Shown piece after piece: positions 60,693 to 64,000 of a stretch of DNA of 64,000 nucleotides (positions are counted from its first letter, which is position 1; each line of letters begins with the position of its first letter). Below the pieces are notes generated by a model that saw only the letters and a program-made list of their open reading frames with translations, had not been told where the DNA came from and ran no database searches. The stretch lies in the NCBI GenBank assembly GCA_036378175.1, contig DASUWY010000041.1, forward strand, positions 24,027 through 88,026, read 5' to 3'. Position numbers and translations under genes: made by a program. This stretch comes from Thermoleophilaceae bacterium. GTDB lineage: Bacteria > Actinomycetota > Thermoleophilia > Solirubrobacterales > Thermoleophilaceae.

Positions 60693-63011
60693 GTGTGGTC
60701 CCTTCGCCGCAAGCCTCGTCCCGAAACCCCAAGACGCAGGCGCTGGCTCGTGCTCCTTTCGGTGGTCGCGGCGTCCTTCGCGTTCCTGGTCGTGCACTCC
60801 GCCCAGAGCGCGTCCGGCTCGGCGGTGATCGAGGCGGAGACGATGACCACGATCGCTCCGCCCTCGGACACACACGTGTTCAACGACTCGGCGGCGAGCG
60901 GCGGGCAGGCCATGTCGTTCCCGGGCAACGACACCATCAAGGGCTCGATCACCACCACCGCGACCGCCACGACGGTGACCCTCCGAGCCCGCGGCGACCA
61001 GTGCTCGGGCGCGCCCACCGGCACGGTGACGATCGACGGTGCCACCGTGCTCACGGCGTCGGTGTCGGCCACGAGCTGGACCGACTACAGCGCGACGGTG
61101 AACATCCCAGCCGGCACGCACACCGTCACCATCGCCTATCCAAACGACTTCCGAACCTCTTCCACCTGTGACCGGAACCTGCGCGCCGACAAGGTCACGC
61201 TCGTGTACAGCACGAGCACCGACTCCACCCCGCCGGCTGCTCCCACGGGGGTGAACGCGACCGCCGGGGACGGGAACGTCGCGCTCTCATGGGCGGCGAA
61301 CACGGAGTCGGATCTGGCCGGCTACAACGTCTACCGGGGCACCACCAGCGGCGGCCCGTACACCAAGATCAACGGCTCGCTCCTGACCACCCGGACGTAC
61401 TCGGACACGGGGCTCACGAACGGCACGACGTACTACTACGTGGTGAAGGCGCTCGACACCACCGGAAACGTGAGCAACCCGTCCACGCAGGTGCAGGGCA
61501 CGCCGGCCGGCCAGACCGCGGTTGCGAGCTTCGAGGCCGAGTCCATGACGATCGATCCCACATCGGCCACGCACGTGTTCGCCGACTCCAGCGCGAGCGG
61601 CGGGCTGGCCGTCTCGTTCTGGGCCAACGACTCGATCACGAAGACGGTGACCACTCCGGCGGCCACCAGCGTGACCGTGGGCGCGCGGGGCGACCAGTGC
61701 AACGGCGCTCCGAACATGGTGCTCCAGGTGGATGGCCAGACGATCATGTCGGTGGCCGTCCCGGCCACGAGCTGGACGAACTACTCATCTCCGCTGACGC
61801 TTGCGGCCGGATCCCACGCCTTCACGGTCGCCTACACCAACGACATGCGGGTCGTCGGCGGCTGCGACCGCAACCTGAGGGTTGACAAGGTGACCCTGGG
61901 GGGAACCGGTTCAGGCGGAGGCGGAGGCGGGGGAACGCCCACGCCGCTGCTGCCCGATCTCGTGCAGCAGCCGCCCACACAGCTCGGCGTGGTGCAGTCC
62001 TCGGCGAGCTGGCGGCTGGGTTTCAACTCAGCCGTGGCGAACCTGGGCGCGGGTCCGCTGATGATCAACGGCCACCGCCCGGATACGTCCTCCTCGATGG
62101 TCGCGGATCAGGCCGTGAAGATGTCGGACGGCTCGACCCAGAACTACCCCTCCATCGGGTCGATGATCTTCTACGTGCCCCACAACCACTGGCACTACCT
62201 GGGATTCGACCACTACGAGCTGCGCAAGGCGAGCGACTACAGCATGGTCGCGCCCGACCAGAAGATGGGCTTCTGCCTGGGCGATCGCTTCACCCTGAAT
62301 TCCGACGGCACGCGCACCGAGCCGCCCACGGTGATCGGTCCCTACACCTGGACCGACTGCCAGCCGGGCAACACGGCGGCGCTCTCGGTCTCGGAGGGCA
62401 TGTCCGTGGGCTACGGCGACGACTACACGCCCCAGCTCGAGGGCCAGTACATCGACGTGACGGGCGTGGCGCCGGGCCAGTACGTGGTCGTCCACCGCGT
62501 GAACCAGGACGGCTCCGTGCACGAGACCAACTACACGAATGACGCTGCGTCCGTCCTGATCAACCTGTGGCCGGCGGGCTACGGCGTGGCGCCGTACCTC
62601 ACCGTGCTGGCCACGTGCCCCACGAGCGACCACTGCTCACAGGCGACGCTGTCGCGCTACGGCAAGCACCCGCTCTACCGGCCCACGCATCCTGCCGCCA
62701 AGGCGCCGGCGCTCGACCGCAGCCTGGTGGACCCGCCGCTGCTCGTCCCGCGCTCCGCCCGCTACTTCGCACTGCAGGCGCTGCACCGCTCGGGCGGCCG
62801 GGCCGTCCGCATCCGCTGCCTGCGGCAGGGGCGTGCACGCTTCAGTTGCCCGCTGAGCGCGCGCATCCACGGCGTCACCTACCGTGGCGCGATCGCGGTG
62901 TGGCTGCCGCCGCGCGACAACCAGCACTGGTGGAGCTACCGGATGCGCCTGAGCTCAGCCGGTCATGCGACCGTGCGCCGTGCGGCCGCGCGCGTGTACG
63001 TCAGGCGCTGA
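60693..63011 (+). CDS. Secreted CBM60-FnIII-CBM60-lysyl-oxidase-like protein
   Basis: 772 residues. N-terminal signal/anchor helix about 17-38 after Arg-rich start. CBM60-like module 1 about 45-172 (TLRARGDQCSGAPTGTVTID, CDRNLRADKVTLV), fibronectin type III about 180-270, CBM60-like module 2 about 275-402 (GARGDQCNGAPNMVLQVD), a Gly-rich linker, and a lysyl-oxidase-like domain about 420-640: copper triad HNHWHYLGFDHYEL (His 497, 499, 501), Lys 524 in DQKMGFCLGD and Tyr 578 in YGDDYTPQLEGQ. A C-terminal beta domain (about 690-772) with IRCLRQGRARFSCPL ends it. The modules would place an amine oxidase on polysaccharide. Overlaps the convergent gene by 11 bases. Confidence 0.87.
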   Translation: MWSLRRKPRPETPRRRRWLVLLSVVAASFAFLVVHSAQSASGSAVIEAETMTTIAPPSDTHVFNDSAASGGQAMSFPGNDTIKGSITTTATATTVTLRARGDQCSGAPTGTVTIDGATVLTASVSATSWTDYSATVNIPAGTHTVTIAYPNDFRTSSTCDRNLRADKVTLVYSTSTDSTPPAAPTGVNATAGDGNVALSWAANTESDLAGYNVYRGTTSGGPYTKINGSLLTTRTYSDTGLTNGTTYYYVVKALDTTGNVSNPSTQVQGTPAGQTAVASFEAESMTIDPTSATHVFADSSASGGLAVSFWANDSITKTVTTPAATSVTVGARGDQCNGAPNMVLQVDGQTIMSVAVPATSWTNYSSPLTLAAGSHAFTVAYTNDMRVVGGCDRNLRVDKVTLGGTGSGGGGGGGTPTPLLPDLVQQPPTQLGVVQSSASWRLGFNSAVANLGAGPLMINGHRPDTSSSMVADQAVKMSDGSTQNYPSIGSMIFYVPHNHWHYLGFDHYELRKASDYSMVAPDQKMGFCLGDRFTLNSDGTRTEPPTVIGPYTWTDCQPGNTAALSVSEGMSVGYGDDYTPQLEGQYIDVTGVAPGQYVVVHRVNQDGSVHETNYTNDAASVLINLWPAGYGVAPYLTVLATCPTSDHCSQATLSRYGKHPLYRPTHPAAKAPALDRSLVDPPLLVPRSARYFALQALHRSGGRAVRIRCLRQGRARFSCPLSARIHGVTYRGAIAVWLPPRDNQHWWSYRMRLSSAGHATVRRAAARVYVRR

Positions 63012-63939
63012 CCCCGTCGCGCGATTCATCGATCGCGCTCAGGAAATCCGCCCAGTTCGCCGCATAGGGCGCCACCTCGCGGGCGAAGCGAGACAGAGCG
63101 GCGGGCTCACGTGCCTCCCAGCCGGGATGGAGCACGATCGGGATCCAGATGCCCACCTCGCGTTTTACGAGGTCGGCGATCACGGGCAGGCAGTCCGCCG
63201 CCGTCCCATACAACGGCGGATAGCAGGGGAGATAGACGGCCTCGCCACGCCACTGCGGTCCGTAGTGGAGGCCCATGAGCGGCACGCTTTCGGGGCCGCC
63301 GCAAACCACGTCGAAGCGCGCCGCGAGCAGCGGGTACTGCTCGGCGCCGAAGCGGTTGAAAGGCGGTACGAACACGCGCGGGCGCACGTGGGCCGCCGAC
63401 AGCTCGGCGAGCGCCCTGTCGAGCAGGTCCGTGAGCTCTGCCTCCGAGAGCCCGCGGAGCTCTGAGTGGCGCCGCGGGTTCGCGTGGCGCGTGCGGTGGT
63501 TGAAGCCGTGGAGCCCGAGGGTCACGCCATCTCGCTCCATCTCCCCGAGGAAGGAGCGCTCCTGCTCGGTCAGCGGACGGTCGCCGCTGGCCGTGGGGTC
63601 GAGCGGATGAGTGGCCACGCGCGGGAGCACCGCGATGAGATACGGCGTGCCGGCCGACGCGAGCGTGTCGTGGAAACGGCGCGAGGACTCGAGCCCGTAA
63701 CGATCGGGCTCGTCGGCCGCGAGGTAGTGAGGAAACTCGTCCACCCGTATGAGGAAGCGCGGGGCGCCGGTGGCGCGATCGCCGAGGGCGCGCAGCATCG
63801 GCCTGAGCACGTTGCGCTCATACGTCACGGCCCCCGCCTTCATCGCCGCGCGCTGAGCCACGCGCACCGGATACGGCGGTACCCGGCGCGTCTTCAGCCG
63901 TGCGCCCAAGAGCCGCGCGTTGCGCTCGGCGTCGCTCAA
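63001..63939 (-). CDS. Polysaccharide-deacetylase-like protein (DUF2334 type)
   Basis: At least 312 residues from TTG 63939. Key segments: PRFLIRVDEFPHYLAADEPD with the catalytic Asp-type motif, VTLGLHGFNHRTRHANPRRH with the metal histidines, and FVPPFNRFGAEQYPLLAARF. These resemble the DUF2334/NodB-like carbohydrate deacetylases. No start codon exists upstream within the window and the frame stays open to 64000 (HWLWWRELSDAERNARLL), so the true start may lie beyond the edge. It could de-acetylate the locus polysaccharide and expose amines for the oxidases. Confidence 0.78.
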   Translation of the reverse strand: MSDAERNARLLGARLKTRRVPPYPVRVAQRAAMKAGAVTYERNVLRPMLRALGDRATGAPRFLIRVDEFPHYLAADEPDRYGLESSRRFHDTLASAGTPYLIAVLPRVATHPLDPTASGDRPLTEQERSFLGEMERDGVTLGLHGFNHRTRHANPRRHSELRGLSEAELTDLLDRALAELSAAHVRPRVFVPPFNRFGAEQYPLLAARFDVVCGGPESVPLMGLHYGPQWRGEAVYLPCYPPLYGTAADCLPVIADLVKREVGIWIPIVLHPGWEAREPAALSRFAREVAPYAANWADFLSAIDESRDGVSA

Positions 63940-64000
63940 TTCACGCCACCACAGCCAGTGATCGCGGCGCCACGCCGTAGTCCACGCGCTCGAACTTCCC

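Noticed and set aside
1..64000. Search for tRNA genes, rRNA, insertion sequences, phage genes and toxin-antitoxin pairs
   Set aside because: No cloverleaf, transposase motif, integrase or att-like direct repeat was recognised by eye; a tool scan could still find a short one.

Overview
The window is G+C-rich bacterial DNA with many GTG and TTG starts, short intergenic gaps and several 4-base start/stop overlaps. Gene content points to a Gram-positive, high-GC actinobacterium, most likely class Thermoleophilia (Solirubrobacterales). The reasons are a single-chain SecDF beside ruvCAB, recJ and a bifunctional rel; polysaccharide polymerases with no outer-membrane export gene; and secreted lysyl-oxidase-like proteins. 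The taxon is inferred, not proven.

Bases 1-20213 are mostly housekeeping. First comes the 5' part of a secreted RTX/beta-propeller protein (minus strand, running off the left edge), then YebC, a PilZ protein, a divergent cupin/CGNR pair around an inverted repeat, a PRC-barrel protein, the overlapping ruvC-ruvA-ruvB operon, two small conserved proteins, the SecD-SecF fusion, a YdjC-type deacetylase, RecJ, a secreted propeller-like protein and the (p)ppGpp synthetase/hydrolase.

Bases 20189-63939 form one long cell-surface polysaccharide region. It holds a polyprenyl-phosphate sugar transferase (WcaJ type), a Wzx-type flippase, two O-antigen-ligase/Wzy-type polymerases, a Wzc/CpsD-type co-polymerase kinase, seven glycosyltransferases, a large GT-C-like membrane protein, a nucleotidyltransferase, a sugar epimerase, three DegT aminotransferases, a Gfo/Idh/MocA oxidoreductase, a methyltransferase and two CelD-type acyltransferases. 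Between them lie six secreted clan-GH-A glycosidases, three secreted lysyl-oxidase-like proteins with the copper histidines and the cofactor Lys/Tyr visible, two small surface proteins with C-terminal membrane anchors, and a polysaccharide deacetylase. The likely sequence of events is activated amino-sugar synthesis, lipid-linked assembly, flipping, polymerisation, and then trimming and oxidative modification outside the membrane.

Regulatory highlights: a clear c-di-AMP (ydaO/yuaA-type) riboswitch precedes one glycosidase whose mature N-terminus is a Cys/His/Lys-rich tract; its paralogue 2 kb away has a different structured leader and a carbohydrate-binding module instead. A TAnnnT hexamer sits 6-7 bases before the start codon of at least eight genes, suggesting widespread leaderless transcription. 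Two divergent gene pairs have start codons that touch, with no intergenic base. No tRNA, rRNA, CRISPR array, insertion sequence or phage gene was recognised.
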